44,165 nt of DNA from the IMG/VR virus record IMGVR_UViG_3300020160_000494, positions 1 through 44,165 of that record; one strand, written 5' to 3'. Made by a program: the position numbers and the translations under genes. Positions 1-11,500 of the stretch are shown here, piece after piece. Origin of the DNA: a virus. The notes under the pieces are model-generated. The model was given only the letters and a program-made list of their open reading frames with translations, did not search any database and was not told the DNA's origin. Within the stretch, counting starts at the first letter, position 1. The number at the start of each line of letters is the position of its first letter.

Positions 1-3000
1 AAAGCACAACCTACACCTGATCAACTAATAGAACAAGAGACTAAAAGATCTAGATCTATTATTGAGGATAGCTTCGGAGCAAAAGATCCTATTTCAGAAG
101 ATCTTAGTAAAAAAATAGAACAACTAGAATCTCAAATAGCAAAGATAAAAGTATTTGATGAAGAATCTGTTAGTCAATCTACTACTGCAGCTGCAGCTTG
201 GGGGGGACAACAAGATCCTTTGTTGAGTGCCTATTTGTTTAATGCAGGAAGTAGAGTTGCTAGTGGAGAAACTAAAACAAATGAAGAGATTTTACAAGAT
301 AAGAAAAAACTTCAAACTCAATTAACTGAACTTAAACAAAGTCAAGTAGCAATCAACTCTTTTAAAGCTGATTTACAGATTAAAAAAGTTACTACAGATT
401 ATCTTACTGAGTTAAAAGGACAAGGTAAAAAGTTTGGAGAGCAAGATGCAGCAGCTTTAGTACAGAAATCAAAAGAGATTACAGCAAACCAAAGACATTA
501 TACTAGGGGAGATGAATTGTATGACGATAATACATACAATACTTACATAAAAGAATTTCAAGGAAAGAATGATTTCTTTGACTGGAGACATACTGAAATG
601 AGTTTAGGTAATGCAATAAACTCTGTTTACGAACAGATAAAGACTGCAAAAGGGCCTGAGAGAGAAGAGTTAGTAGGAGTTCTTGATCAACTAACCAAGT
701 ATAATAAAAAACACGAGAGTTCTAATAAGGATGCTTATGACCATTACTATGGAGGATCAAAACAGTACTATAAAGAAAAAACCCCTTGGAAAACATATTT
801 AGGTAACCAAGTTGGAGGAGGGGTTACAGAAGGATTATATAATGCTTTAGGTACAATAACTAGTGCTTCTCAAGATTTATTAGGATACCACTCTGCTGCA
901 TTTGCTACAAGACAAAGTAAGGATAAGTATTTTTCAGCCGACATGCTTCAAGCAGACTTAGATGGAGATGGCCAAATTACAGAAAAAGATAAAGACATTA
1001 ACGGGCAACATCAGTACATTGGAAAGAATGTTACCTACACAAAAAAAGATGGAAATATAGGTTTTATTGGGCAGTCTGTTTTAGGAGCTTCTGTAAGAAC
1101 TCTTGCAGAAATGGGACCTACTCTTTTAGCAACACACGGACTAATGAAAGCAGGAGTAGGAATGAGGACTGCAACTTTTGCACCTGTTGCTTTAACTTCT
1201 ACTATTCGTTCTTATGAAGAGAATCGTAAATGGTTTAAAGATAAAGGAACTGCAGCTTTAGTGAGTGGTATTCAAGGAATTATTGAAGGAGCAACTGAAT
1301 CTATTGTTCCAGACATTAGTTACTTTATGGGTAACAAAGGATTAGGAACAAAGGCTTTGTCGGGTTTTAGCAGAAAATATTTTACAGCTCAGACTTTAGT
1401 TCCTGAGTTTACAACACTTTCTAAAGGAGCAAAGAACTTTTTATTAGGAACGGGTTATGCAGGACTAGCTTTAGGTAAACAAACTTTACAAGAAGGTTTT
1501 GAAGAAGAACTTTCAATGTTTGCTAACTATGTTTTAGATAAACAAATTAAAACGCAAGATGATGCTTATCTAAATACTGAAGGAAAACTAGGAAGACCTC
1601 AAGAGTTAGATGACAGTAGTGTAGGAGGATTCTTTAAATCAATAGCTCAGACTTTTGTAGAATCTGCAGCTGCTGGCTTACTTATGTCTGGTACTGCTAT
1701 AGGAAGTTCTCGTACTCAGGATAGAAACTACATGCGATTTAACATTGCAAATAATCCTGAGCAGTTTAAAGCAGAGCTCAAGACTCAACTAGAAGAAAAG
1801 AAAATTACCCAAGATCAATACAATAAAGGAATCTTGGAAACAGGTCGCTTAGCTCAACTACAAGAACAAGCAACTAATACTATGATGAACTTAGTAGACT
1901 CAGAAAATCTACTACAAGATCACGATAAACAATATGAATATTTTTCTCAATTACTTACTAGAGATGATCTACTACAAAAAGTAGATTATAATTCTTTATC
2001 TGAAACAGAAAAAGAAGAGTATGTTAAGAAAGTAGAGAGTGTAGAGAAAGATATAGATAAGTTTGAGAATTCAGCAAGACAGTATGCAAATATGCCTAAA
2101 GAACAAAAAGAAGGCATTCTTGCTAAGATGGTTCAAAAAAATCTTGAAAGTGTAAAGACCACAAATAATCCTGCAGTTCTTGCTAAAAACTTAGAAGCTA
2201 TTGATGATGCTATTCAGATAGGAGAGAAGACTGGTAAAGGCTCTCAAGTAATGCTTTTAGGCAGACAACAAATAAGAGAAGCTTTAATAGGACAGATACA
2301 GAGACTTCAGACTGTAGAAGATAATGATAATACTGTATTTGAGAATCAATTATTAAATAGCCCTATAGAATCTTCTGGAGAATCTATGCAGATTAGTAAC
2401 GGAGTACGACTTGCAGCTTTAGTAATGCAAAACTCTAATCTTATTAGGTCTGAAGTTCAAACTCAACTTTTAGATAAAATTAAAGTTGCTTCAGAGACTG
2501 CTCAAAGTAGAATGCAAAATCTATCCAGAAGAGAACAAAAGAAAATTGCAGCAAGAGAACTTGCACGAGTAGAACTTATTCATCCAGGAACAGCATTTAA
2601 TGCAGACGCATTAGAGCTTCTTTTTAAGTTAGATTTAACTCCTGAAGAACATTCAGATGTAGTAAGAGATGCTTCTGTTATAACTGCTAGAGAAAAAGAA
2701 AAGATTCAAGATGAAGATATCTTCCAACCTACAGAGAAAGACACTGTAATTGATTCTTTAATCAAGTCTTTTGAGTCTCAGCCTTTAGAAGTTCAAGTAG
2801 AGAACGAACAAGGTAACTTAGAGACAGTAAGAAACGAAGAAAGAAAGACTAGGGAGATGAGAGCAATCTTTGCTATTCCCAGATCTAAATCTAAAGAACA
2901 AGCTAAGAATAGAATTAAATCTATTTTTAAAGCTATGGGATATAGTGCAGAGGATATTAACAAAGCACTAGAAGATCTTAACCAAGTGTTTGATAATCAA

Positions 3001-5538
3001 GAGGTTACAAATCCTGGTGACATTTATACTTCATATTTAAGATTCTTAAATCCTACTTTACTTAAAGGTTTACCTGATAAGGTTGTTCCACAAGAAGACA
3101 TTCTAGCAGAAGAAGCTCCTACAGAAGTAGCAGCAACTCCTACAGAAGTAACTCCCGTTGTTGAAGTTACTCCTTCTACCTTAGAAGAAGATGAACTGTT
3201 TGGAACTAACGAAGAGATTGATGCAGCAAGAGAAAAGAAACTAGAGATTCCTGAAGTAGATCCAGCTGACCAAGTTGTAGAAGTTACAGTAGAAGCACCC
3301 GTAGTAGAAGATGAGTTTGATGGCTTAGAGGTAGTTCCTGTAAATACAATAGAGTCTTCTGACTTAGTAGCAACTACTCCTACTTTCTCTACAAGTAGTA
3401 ACTCTGCAGTACAGGGTTCTATCATGAAGACTATAAGCAATTCTGTAGAGTCCTTTAACTTAAAGTTGGTAGATATGTTTTCTTTCATTAGAGAGACTTT
3501 AGGAGAGTCATCTATATCTACTCTAGAGAACATCTATAATAACGTAACAGAGGCGCTTAAAACAAACAACCTAGAAGCTATTGCTAGACTTAAAGAAGAC
3601 TACTTAGCTGTATTCAGTGGTAGTACATTTGCTAATGAGCAGTTAGAGTATATCTGGAAAGAACAGTATATAAAAGGAAAACCTGATGCTTCTATTCCTT
3701 TTCAAGACTTAGCTTATGTTACCAACGGACAGTTTGCTATAGCATATCAAGGAGATGAGGTAATTGTTACTGGAGTAAATAAGCAAACAGGAGAGATGTT
3801 TACTTATAATGCCACTGTAACAGGTAAAGTAAACGAATCAAATCAGATTGAAGTTAAGACTCGTAATGGTAAAATAGTTTATATTAAAAAGAGTAACCTT
3901 CAAACTATTGCTTTTAGGCCGATTAATGTAAGAACAACCTTCAACCAAATTAACTCTGTAATGATTACAGCAGTAGATAGAACTAGTGGAGAGATTGCTA
4001 AGTTTAATTCTAACGGAGAAAGAGATGCTCAAGGAGATACTCAGTTAAATGTGTTTGCTCCTAGAGAAAACGATACCATGAAAGAAGTAAGAAAGAATCT
4101 TGCTTCAGGTCAACCTATCTCTCACACTCTTCCTATTCATACAGGAGCTAGAATAAACAATAGTGCTGCTTATAAAAAAGGAAAGAACTCTGTTTACTTA
4201 ACTGCTTCAGTTGCAGGCATAGATACTAGTATTCAAACAGTAGAGCCTGAGATAGAAACTCCTGCTCAACCTCTACCTATTTCAGAAGAGGTTGTTAAAG
4301 AAACAGAAGCAAAAATAAAAAGAAGAGACTTATTTGATGGTGTAGGAGAATTTTCTAGGATACTAGGAAATAGTGGAGTAGATTCAGTTCCAGTATCACA
4401 CTCTGAAAACAATGGTATAGAATTAGTTCAGTATGCAAATCCAAAAACTGGATCTGTAGACGTTATTGTAACTGGAACTTCAGAAAATGACTTTGTTGGT
4501 TTCTATCGTATTTACGAGAACGGAAAGCCAACAAACAAGTGGAGTTCAAAGTTTGAAAACCAGTCTAGGAATAAGGAAAACTTCAAGACAATGATCAGTG
4601 GCGTACAGTCAATGCTACCAAGTGATCATGAATATACAGAAAAAACAAGCATCTCTACCGATGGTTTAAGAGTTTGGAACCAACAACTTGATAGAGGTTA
4701 CGAGTTACAGTATGACGAAAATGGAAAATTAAAAACAAACTTAGTAGCCATTAATGGGGATGCTATTCAAAATGAATTAGGTATACCTGTAAACAAGGGC
4801 AATTTTGAAAATATAAAAGTAAAAACAGAAGAAGAGTTTGAAATATCAAAGAAAGCTTTGTTGCCTTATCTAGAAAAACTAGGGTTGAATGAAAGCAATA
4901 TTTATTATAACTCTGGTACTATTAAAATTGATTTGCCTATATTAAAAAAATCTTTACCTACTCAAGCTACTGCTACTACAGCACCTTCAGTTGATATAAG
5001 TAAAGAAGTTATACTTAGTGGTTTAAGGGGGGGATTTAAAGCAGTGTCATACTCATCATTTGATATACGAAGTGATGAGAATGTAATCAATCAAATAGAA
5101 AGAAACAAGTCATTTTCAACTACTATAGAAAGAAAGGGCAAAAAATACGTATTAGTAGGGTTACGTATAATTCAAGATGTAGGCGCTACAACTTTAGGTA
5201 GGGATGGTTACTCATTTGCTATGATAGAAGACAATGGAAGTTTACCCAGTAACATTGTAGACCTTCTTAAGGAACAAGCTATAAACAATGTTTCAAACAT
5301 ATATCCAAACATTGATGCTGTTGAATCTTCTTTCGAGCCAATAAAAGTACCTGTTCAATTAGTTGCTTTAGAACAACCAGCATTTGAACCAGAAGTAACT
5401 ACTAACTTAAGTAAAGATGAGTTAGCTATTCTTTCTTTTGATGTTAGTTCTATTGAAGGACTTGAGGGAGCTACTGAGTCTTTAGACCAGAATACTAGCA
5501 AAGAGATAGATGATGCAGGTAGCTGTAAGATTAATTAA
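1..5538 (+). CDS. Giant virion-associated/ejected protein A (5'-partial)
   Basis: The frame is open from the first base, so the gene starts left of the window; the TTG at 220 is not a credible start. 1,845 codons are visible and TAA ends it at 5536-5538. Counting from the first codon: a charged N-terminal region; an EF-hand-like loop (D-L-D-G-D-G-Q-I-T, residues 319-330); four Ala/Gly-rich hydrophobic stretches at about 350-570, as in phage internal or ejection proteins; long coiled coil at about 580-1030; a Pro/Glu/Thr/Val linker at about 1035-1140; and beta-rich domains to the end. The last 1.2 kb looks more A-rich (AAA for Lys) than the rest, suggesting an exchangeable tail module. The only cysteine seen is four residues from the C-terminus. 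It lies directly before the RNA polymerase-like gene, where crAss-like phages keep packaged cargo proteins. Cargo role is inferred from position and composition; I recognise no enzyme. Confidence 0.75.
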   Translation, partial: KAQPTPDQLIEQETKRSRSIIEDSFGAKDPISEDLSKKIEQLESQIAKIKVFDEESVSQSTTAAAAWGGQQDPLLSAYLFNAGSRVASGETKTNEEILQDKKKLQTQLTELKQSQVAINSFKADLQIKKVTTDYLTELKGQGKKFGEQDAAALVQKSKEITANQRHYTRGDELYDDNTYNTYIKEFQGKNDFFDWRHTEMSLGNAINSVYEQIKTAKGPEREELVGVLDQLTKYNKKHESSNKDAYDHYYGGSKQYYKEKTPWKTYLGNQVGGGVTEGLYNALGTITSASQDLLGYHSAAFATRQSKDKYFSADMLQADLDGDGQITEKDKDINGQHQYIGKNVTYTKKDGNIGFIGQSVLGASVRTLAEMGPTLLATHGLMKAGVGMRTATFAPVALTSTIRSYEENRKWFKDKGTAALVSGIQGIIEGATESIVPDISYFMGNKGLGTKALSGFSRKYFTAQTLVPEFTTLSKGAKNFLLGTGYAGLALGKQTLQEGFEEELSMFANYVLDKQIKTQDDAYLNTEGKLGRPQELDDSSVGGFFKSIAQTFVESAAAGLLMSGTAIGSSRTQDRNYMRFNIANNPEQFKAELKTQLEEKKITQDQYNKGILETGRLAQLQEQATNTMMNLVDSENLLQDHDKQYEYFSQLLTRDDLLQKVDYNSLSETEKEEYVKKVESVEKDIDKFENSARQYANMPKEQKEGILAKMVQKNLESVKTTNNPAVLAKNLEAIDDAIQIGEKTGKGSQVMLLGRQQIREALIGQIQRLQTVEDNDNTVFENQLLNSPIESSGESMQISNGVRLAALVMQNSNLIRSEVQTQLLDKIKVASETAQSRMQNLSRREQKKIAARELARVELIHPGTAFNADALELLFKLDLTPEEHSDVVRDASVITAREKEKIQDEDIFQPTEKDTVIDSLIKSFESQPLEVQVENEQGNLETVRNEERKTREMRAIFAIPRSKSKEQAKNRIKSIFKAMGYSAEDINKALEDLNQVFDNQEVTNPGDIYTSYLRFLNPTLLKGLPDKVVPQEDILAEEAPTEVAATPTEVTPVVEVTPSTLEEDELFGTNEEIDAAREKKLEIPEVDPADQVVEVTVEAPVVEDEFDGLEVVPVNTIESSDLVATTPTFSTSSNSAVQGSIMKTISNSVESFNLKLVDMFSFIRETLGESSISTLENIYNNVTEALKTNNLEAIARLKEDYLAVFSGSTFANEQLEYIWKEQYIKGKPDASIPFQDLAYVTNGQFAIAYQGDEVIVTGVNKQTGEMFTYNATVTGKVNESNQIEVKTRNGKIVYIKKSNLQTIAFRPINVRTTFNQINSVMITAVDRTSGEIAKFNSNGERDAQGDTQLNVFAPRENDTMKEVRKNLASGQPISHTLPIHTGARINNSAAYKKGKNSVYLTASVAGIDTSIQTVEPEIETPAQPLPISEEVVKETEAKIKRRDLFDGVGEFSRILGNSGVDSVPVSHSENNGIELVQYANPKTGSVDVIVTGTSENDFVGFYRIYENGKPTNKWSSKFENQSRNKENFKTMISGVQSMLPSDHEYTEKTSISTDGLRVWNQQLDRGYELQYDENGKLKTNLVAINGDAIQNELGIPVNKGNFENIKVKTEEEFEISKKALLPYLEKLGLNESNIYYNSGTIKIDLPILKKSLPTQATATTAPSVDISKEVILSGLRGGFKAVSYSSFDIRSDENVINQIERNKSFSTTIERKGKKYVLVGLRIIQDVGATTLGRDGYSFAMIEDNGSLPSNIVDLLKEQAINNVSNIYPNIDAVESSFEPIKVPVQLVALEQPAFEPEVTTNLSKDELAILSFDVSSIEGLEGATESLDQNTSKEIDDAGSCKIN

Positions 5539-5573
5539 TAAGAGTTAAAAGTAGTATAAATACTAAACTAAAG

Positions 5574-5583
5574 TATATTTGTA
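5574..5583 (+). promoter_or_regulatory. TATATTTGTA element before the RNAP-like gene
   Basis: TATATTTG matches the Bacteroidota -7 box (TAnnTTTG). It ends 5 nt before the ATG at 5587, with the full 10-mer 3 nt before it. No clear TTTG -33 element lies 19-21 nt upstream. The same 10-mer occurs at 14313, 30426 and 41813. If it acts as a promoter, the transcript would have almost no leader. Confidence 0.5.
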
Positions 5584-5586
5584 AAG

Positions 5587-8500
5587 ATGGCAAAAATAAT
5601 CTGCCCTACCAGGGAAAATAAAGACTTTTCAAACTTAAGCAATGCTATAGGTAGTGATGCCTTAGCAAGATATGTATGGCTTCAACACGGTAATCTTCCT
5701 TTAAATGTAACGGAGGATTCTGAAGGAAACATTGTTCCTAATGAAACCTACAAAAGAATATTAAATGAAGTTGCAGACGGTAACGAAAATCTTGCCTTAG
5801 ATACTACTTCTTTGATGTACTACCCTAGTTTTAAAGAAAAGTATGCTGAAGAAGATCCTGCTTTTATTGTAGACTACATTAAACAAGAAGCACAGGACAA
5901 ACAAGAGAAGGCAGCTAGAAGACAAGCTCAAGTTGAAGAAGAGAAGATTATTCCTGGAACAAAGACTCTTTACATTCAATCACCTGAAGGAGATGTTGTA
6001 TATACTCAAGAAGAAGGAAAAGAAATCTTTGACAGTTTAGAGTACTTAGCGTCTACTAAAAAAGGTTGGAAGGGTGTAGTCGAATCATTGAAAGAAAGAG
6101 TCACAGACATTCAAACAAAGATTAAGAATGGTGCAAGCGATCCTGAAGTAACTGTTACTCCTCAAGAACTTTTAATCGGTAAGAACTTAGTCAACCTTCT
6201 TAAGCATTGGCCTCAAGTAAAAGCTTGGTATCTCAGTCAAGATACAAACTTTGGCTTAGAGTTACTTGAAGATGAAGTAGATCAAGAGACAGGAGGAAGT
6301 GTATACAATAAGAATGCACATGAACGCAGTCAGATGGATTTAGCATCTGCTGAAGTTATTAAATTAGTACAATCTCTTCCTAGGTATAATAAACTTACTA
6401 CACAAGATCGTAAGGATGTTAAAGAAGGCAAGAAGAGTATTACGGACTTTCAAGTAATCAGTAACCTAACAGGCTTTCCCGTAGTCGGAACTTTCTCTAC
6501 TAACTGGAATGTACTTACTTCTAGTTTGTCTGGTATTACTAAGTATGATAAAATCTTACAAGAGTTAGAAGTAGTTGCTCAAGAGTATCCTCAGTTTAGA
6601 GACTTAGCTAACATGCTTCCTAAGGAAGACATACAGGATGCAGACCTAAAGACTGCAAACTTTGTAGCTTCTTTTGTACAGACTGTATCTCTACCTGAAA
6701 TAGGCGCCTATCAATTGTCTATTGGAAAAAGAAATGTAGGTAAAGAAGTTAAGTTAACCTCTAAAGTATTTAAGTTAGGCACTAGAACAGTAGACAATCT
6801 AATTCGTTACTTTGACGAAGACTACTTTAAGTCTAATCCTAGCTACGGTATTTTAAACGATGAAGGAAAGACTGTTTTAAACATTCCTAAACTATTAGCA
6901 GACTTCAGAGGTATTACAGATATTCGTAGATTCTTCGCAGACAAAAATAATATAGACTCCCCAGAAGGAAGAAAGCTTCTTCAAGGCATCCACAAGTTCT
7001 ACAATGCATTAGGTATAATTCCTAGTAATGCTCTTTACCAAAAAGACAAGAAAGCTTTGTATGACTTCTTAGCTGATACTACGTTTGAAGTAAGAGAACT
7101 ATATGATAAGTTAGAAGCTAGTATCGATGATAAAACAGTTACTCAACCACTACAGTTTTTAGCTAGACCCCAAGGTTCAGGCAAACAACTTGGTCCTAAG
7201 TTTGATATTGTAAATAAGATTGTAGGTTACTATGGTAAGTTTGAGAGAGAGTTTGCTTCAGGTTCTTACTATAACCCTGAGGATAAACTACAATACAATC
7301 GTGTACAATACTTTTATCTTACTCAAGTAACTAACGCACTTAATAGTGTAAACAGTTATAACGAGTTAATTAGTAAGCCTGAGTTTGCTCATTTAGACTT
7401 TAGATTAAATCCTAATATTCTTGGTTCTGTATGGATGGAAAGAATGTTTGGTGTTAGTCTTAAGGGTAAAACTATTGGACAACTTAAGAAAGAACTAGAC
7501 GGAGGTAAAGAGTTTCCTAGACTTAAAACTAAGTTTAGTAAAGAGCCCTTTAAGATCGACATAGTAAACTATTCTGGTTTAAGCATTGATGCTGACGTAA
7601 AGAAAGGTGTTACTACTACAGAACTTACAGCAGAAGATAAGATTACACAAGACTTTATTTCTTTCTTTGCTGGAGGAGTAGTAGAAAACATTCGTTTTGG
7701 TGACAAAGGAACTTCTTACGCTACCGTTACTTCAGGTAAGATAGAAGAGAGAATGTATATTCCTTTGAATAGCGAGATCATGGGTATGCCAGAAAAGCCT
7801 ACCTCTGTAGTGGAACAAGCACTTGTAGCACAGTTTAAAGATTATCTTACCTCTGAAGTATATCGTATTCTTGCTATCAATAAGGATACAAAGAAACACA
7901 CCTACAATAAGAATGGAAGACAGTTGTTTTTATTTAAAGACATGCTTCCAAAAGAAGACTATGATGCTTTGACTAGTGAAGATGATGCAGTAGTAAAAGA
8001 AGCCTATGGTAGAGTCGTTAATCAACTTCCTACTTATCTAGGTAATTATTTTGCAGAACAGACTAAGGCTTATAAAAGTCGTTTATCAGATTCTGTTCTT
8101 GGAGATACTTCTGCTATTATGTCTTCGATTACAGAAGAACAAAGAGAGGAGCAATTAGTAAATTCTATTAATGCATTAGGATTTATGGACCCTGCTTTAA
8201 GTAAAGTAGGATTAAATAAAAACAATCTAGATTACGTTATTGCAAACTACTTAAAGAACGACTTTATTCATAAGGCAGAGTTCATGAAAGTGTTTGTAGG
8301 AGACATTGCTAACTTCCAAGTTAAAGGTGACTTCCGTGAGGTCTTCAAGCGTATTCCTCTTACCTCTTCTCCTGGATTTGTTTTCCAAGACAATCCAGTA
8401 GTAATGGCTCACTTAAACAACAGTAGTGGTACTAACGGACTATACAAAGCCCTTAGAGGTGGTGGAAGAAAGTTTGGTAAGACTGTAAGAACTGTAGTAT

Positions 8501-11500
8501 TTAATGACGTTAATACTTTTTCTAAAGAAGATTGGCCTACGTATAGAGCTGCTTTAGGACTTCCTGATACTATGGAGTATCAAGAGTATGTAAACTCTCC
8601 TAAGGAAGCAGATGCACAAGGTTTAGTTAGTTTAGATTTTTATCGTAACTATCTTATTGGTCTAGGACAATGGTCTCAGGAGCAAGAAAATGCCTACTTA
8701 AACGAAATAGAAATCTTCAAGATTCTTAACAAGAAAGAAAAGACAGAAGAGGACTATGCTAAGATGCAAGAGTTGAAAGCTTCTATGAACTACGTAGGTT
8801 TCCCTCCACTTAAGTTGGGACACTATGGACCTATTGTAGAAGATCCTAAGCTTACAGCTTTACATAAGTATTCATTAGCTCCTATGATTCCTTCTATGAT
8901 TGCAGGAACACAGTTAGAAGAATTGAACAAACAAATGATAGCTAAGCAAATTGACTATGCTACATTTAACTCAGGTTCTAAAGCTTCTAACTACGGAGAT
9001 GCTCTAGACTTTTATGTTCCAGACGTAAACAATCAAGGAACTCTTAAAGTAAATCCAAGTATTAAAGGGAACAACGTTACTACTCTTCACTTAACTAACC
9101 TTAAGCAACAACAGTATATTGCTCCTAAATTTAAGAACGAAGCTACTTTAGCTACTCAGATGGTCAAACTTATCTTTGGAGATTTTTTTGCTCAAGGTAA
9201 ATTAACTGACTTAAATGCGAGTACTGCAAAAACTATCTCTGATCTTTACAAAGACTATACAAATGTATTAGGAAATATTATTGGAGCAGAAGAAATTAAT
9301 CTATTTAACAAACTAGGAATAAGCAAAGATGCTCAAGGTAACATTGTAGGCTTTGACAACAAGAAGTTCTATAACTTCCTAAAAGGAGAGTTAGAAAAGA
9401 GAGATACAAGTGCTTCTCTTAAAAGGTATATTCAATTAGATGAAGCTGGTAACATCAAGTATCCACTAGATGCTACCAAGAACAGAGCAGAGATTGAAAA
9501 CATCTTACTCTCTATTATTAATAATAAAGTTATCTCTCAGAAACTCCACGGGGAGTCTTATGTACAGATGGCTTCTACAGCTCAAGGCAATACAAGATTC
9601 ACTAAACCTACTGAAGAACAAATTAAGAAGTACGGTATTAACGGATTAAGATTCTACCGTAAGGGACCTGATGGTACAGAACCTGCAGATGTTAAAATTG
9701 CATTCAATCCTAAGAAGCATGCAGGTTTACTTAATCTTACATTTAGAGGTAAGAAGATCGGAACTATAGATAACCTAAACAAGATCCTTAAATCTAATAA
9801 CCAAGAAGCTATTGATTGGGTAAACCAACACACTAAAAAACTTAGCTTAGTAGGTGTACGTATTCCTGTACAAGGACTAAACTCTATGGAGTACTTTAGA
9901 GTAAGAGAGTTCTTACCTACTAGTGCAGGTCCTGTAATTGTAGTTCCTTCTCAAATCGTAGTTAAGTCGGGTTCTGACTTTGACATAGATAAGTTGACTA
10001 TGTTTGAACCTAAGTTAGATGCTAACGGAGAGATAGTAGGAGATGGAGGATTTGATTTAGGAAAGTACAGAGAGAGCCTTCCTAGCCAGAAAGAGGCTAT
10101 GAGGATGCTTAAGACTCTTATTGAAGCTAAGCAAGCTTTATCAGAAGTTCTAGCAGTAACTCCTGTTTATGTAAACAAAAAACAATTAGAGAAAGAAATC
10201 CAAGAGTTAACCGAGTCTATCTCTTCGACAGAAGAAGAGATTGGTAAATTCTCTAACAAAAAAATGAACCTAGAAGAACTTCAGGCACTTATGTCTGAGG
10301 GATCTAGCGAGAAAGAAAACTTAATTAAAGCTAAGATAGAAGAAGCAAAAGCACTTGCTAAATCAGGTGATCTAGCTGCATCTCTTCCAGTACTTAAAGC
10401 ACTTAAGTCTGAAATCAAAAACTACGTAGAATCAGTTAATGGAGTAAGAAACTTTAAACAGGCTAACGTTAATAAGTTGATTGACATCTTTACCTCTGTT
10501 CTTTCTATGAAGGAGAACTACGATAAGCTAGTTCTTCCTAATACCAACACTGTATTGACAGAGATCTCTGATAAGCTAAATGCTAATCCTATTACTTCTA
10601 CTGAACTATTTAGTCCTTTGACATCTAACCGTGTATACGGAGACAATATCGAGTCTAAGAAGGCTTTAGGAATTGATGCTAAGCTTAACACTATGCAGAA
10701 AGAGTTTCAGATTGCAGGTCTTGTTTACACAAACGAACTCTCTTTTATGTATCCTTTTTCTGCAAATAAAGTAGGCGAAGGAATTAGTTTAGGTGAAAAA
10801 ACTCTTACAGACGGAACTTCTATTTCTCGTGTAATCAGTGAAGCTATTAATGGTCACGTAGATATTGCAAAAGAAGATTGGATTATCTTGTTAGGATTAG
10901 ATAAAGCTAAGACTCCTTTATTTCATGCTATGATTCTTGCAGGTACCCCTGTAAAGACTGCCTTAGATTTCTTGAATAAACCTGTAGTAAAGTATGTTCT
11001 TAAAGAATCTACTAGAGGTCCTTTGTTTCAACAGTTAGGCGGCAGAAGAGGAAGACGTACTGATTTAACTTTTAATGATATTCTACTAGATACTTTTTAC
11101 GAATTAGATTCCTCAGAAGAAACCTATAGTATAATTCAAGGTTCCATTGTATATAATAATAGTGATAATATTAAAATTAAGGAAAGTATTTTAAACATAA
11201 GATCTTCGGTAGGCTCAATCGAGAACAAAGAAGTTGCTGATAAAGTAAAAGATCTAGTTGATCTTTATATGATTAAACAACTACAAGGTTCTATTCAGCA
11301 ATTGACTAGTCTTGTAGATTACAATACAAAAAGATTCCAGAACTCCTACCAAGTAAAAGCGGATAAGATTACTTTAGGTAAGATTTATTCTAGTTTTAAT
11401 AGTGAAGGTTTAAACAAACTAATTAATAAATCTGCTTTATCTAAGTTTAATCAATCTAATAGTATTGAGTCTTTGATGCCTCAAATATTTGATGTATCTA

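Noticed and set aside
220-222. TTG start codon for the first long gene
   Set aside because: The same frame is open to base 1 with plausible protein sequence, so the gene begins outside the window.
955-972. D-L-D-G-D in protein A as a second RNA polymerase active site (cf. DFDGD)
   Set aside because: The following residues fit a 12-residue EF-hand loop and the upstream barrel sequence of polymerases is absent.
3024-3533. Antisense reading frame of 169 codons inside protein A
   Set aside because: Ser/Thr/Val-rich shadow of the Glu/Pro/Thr/Val linker on the other strand, with no start context.
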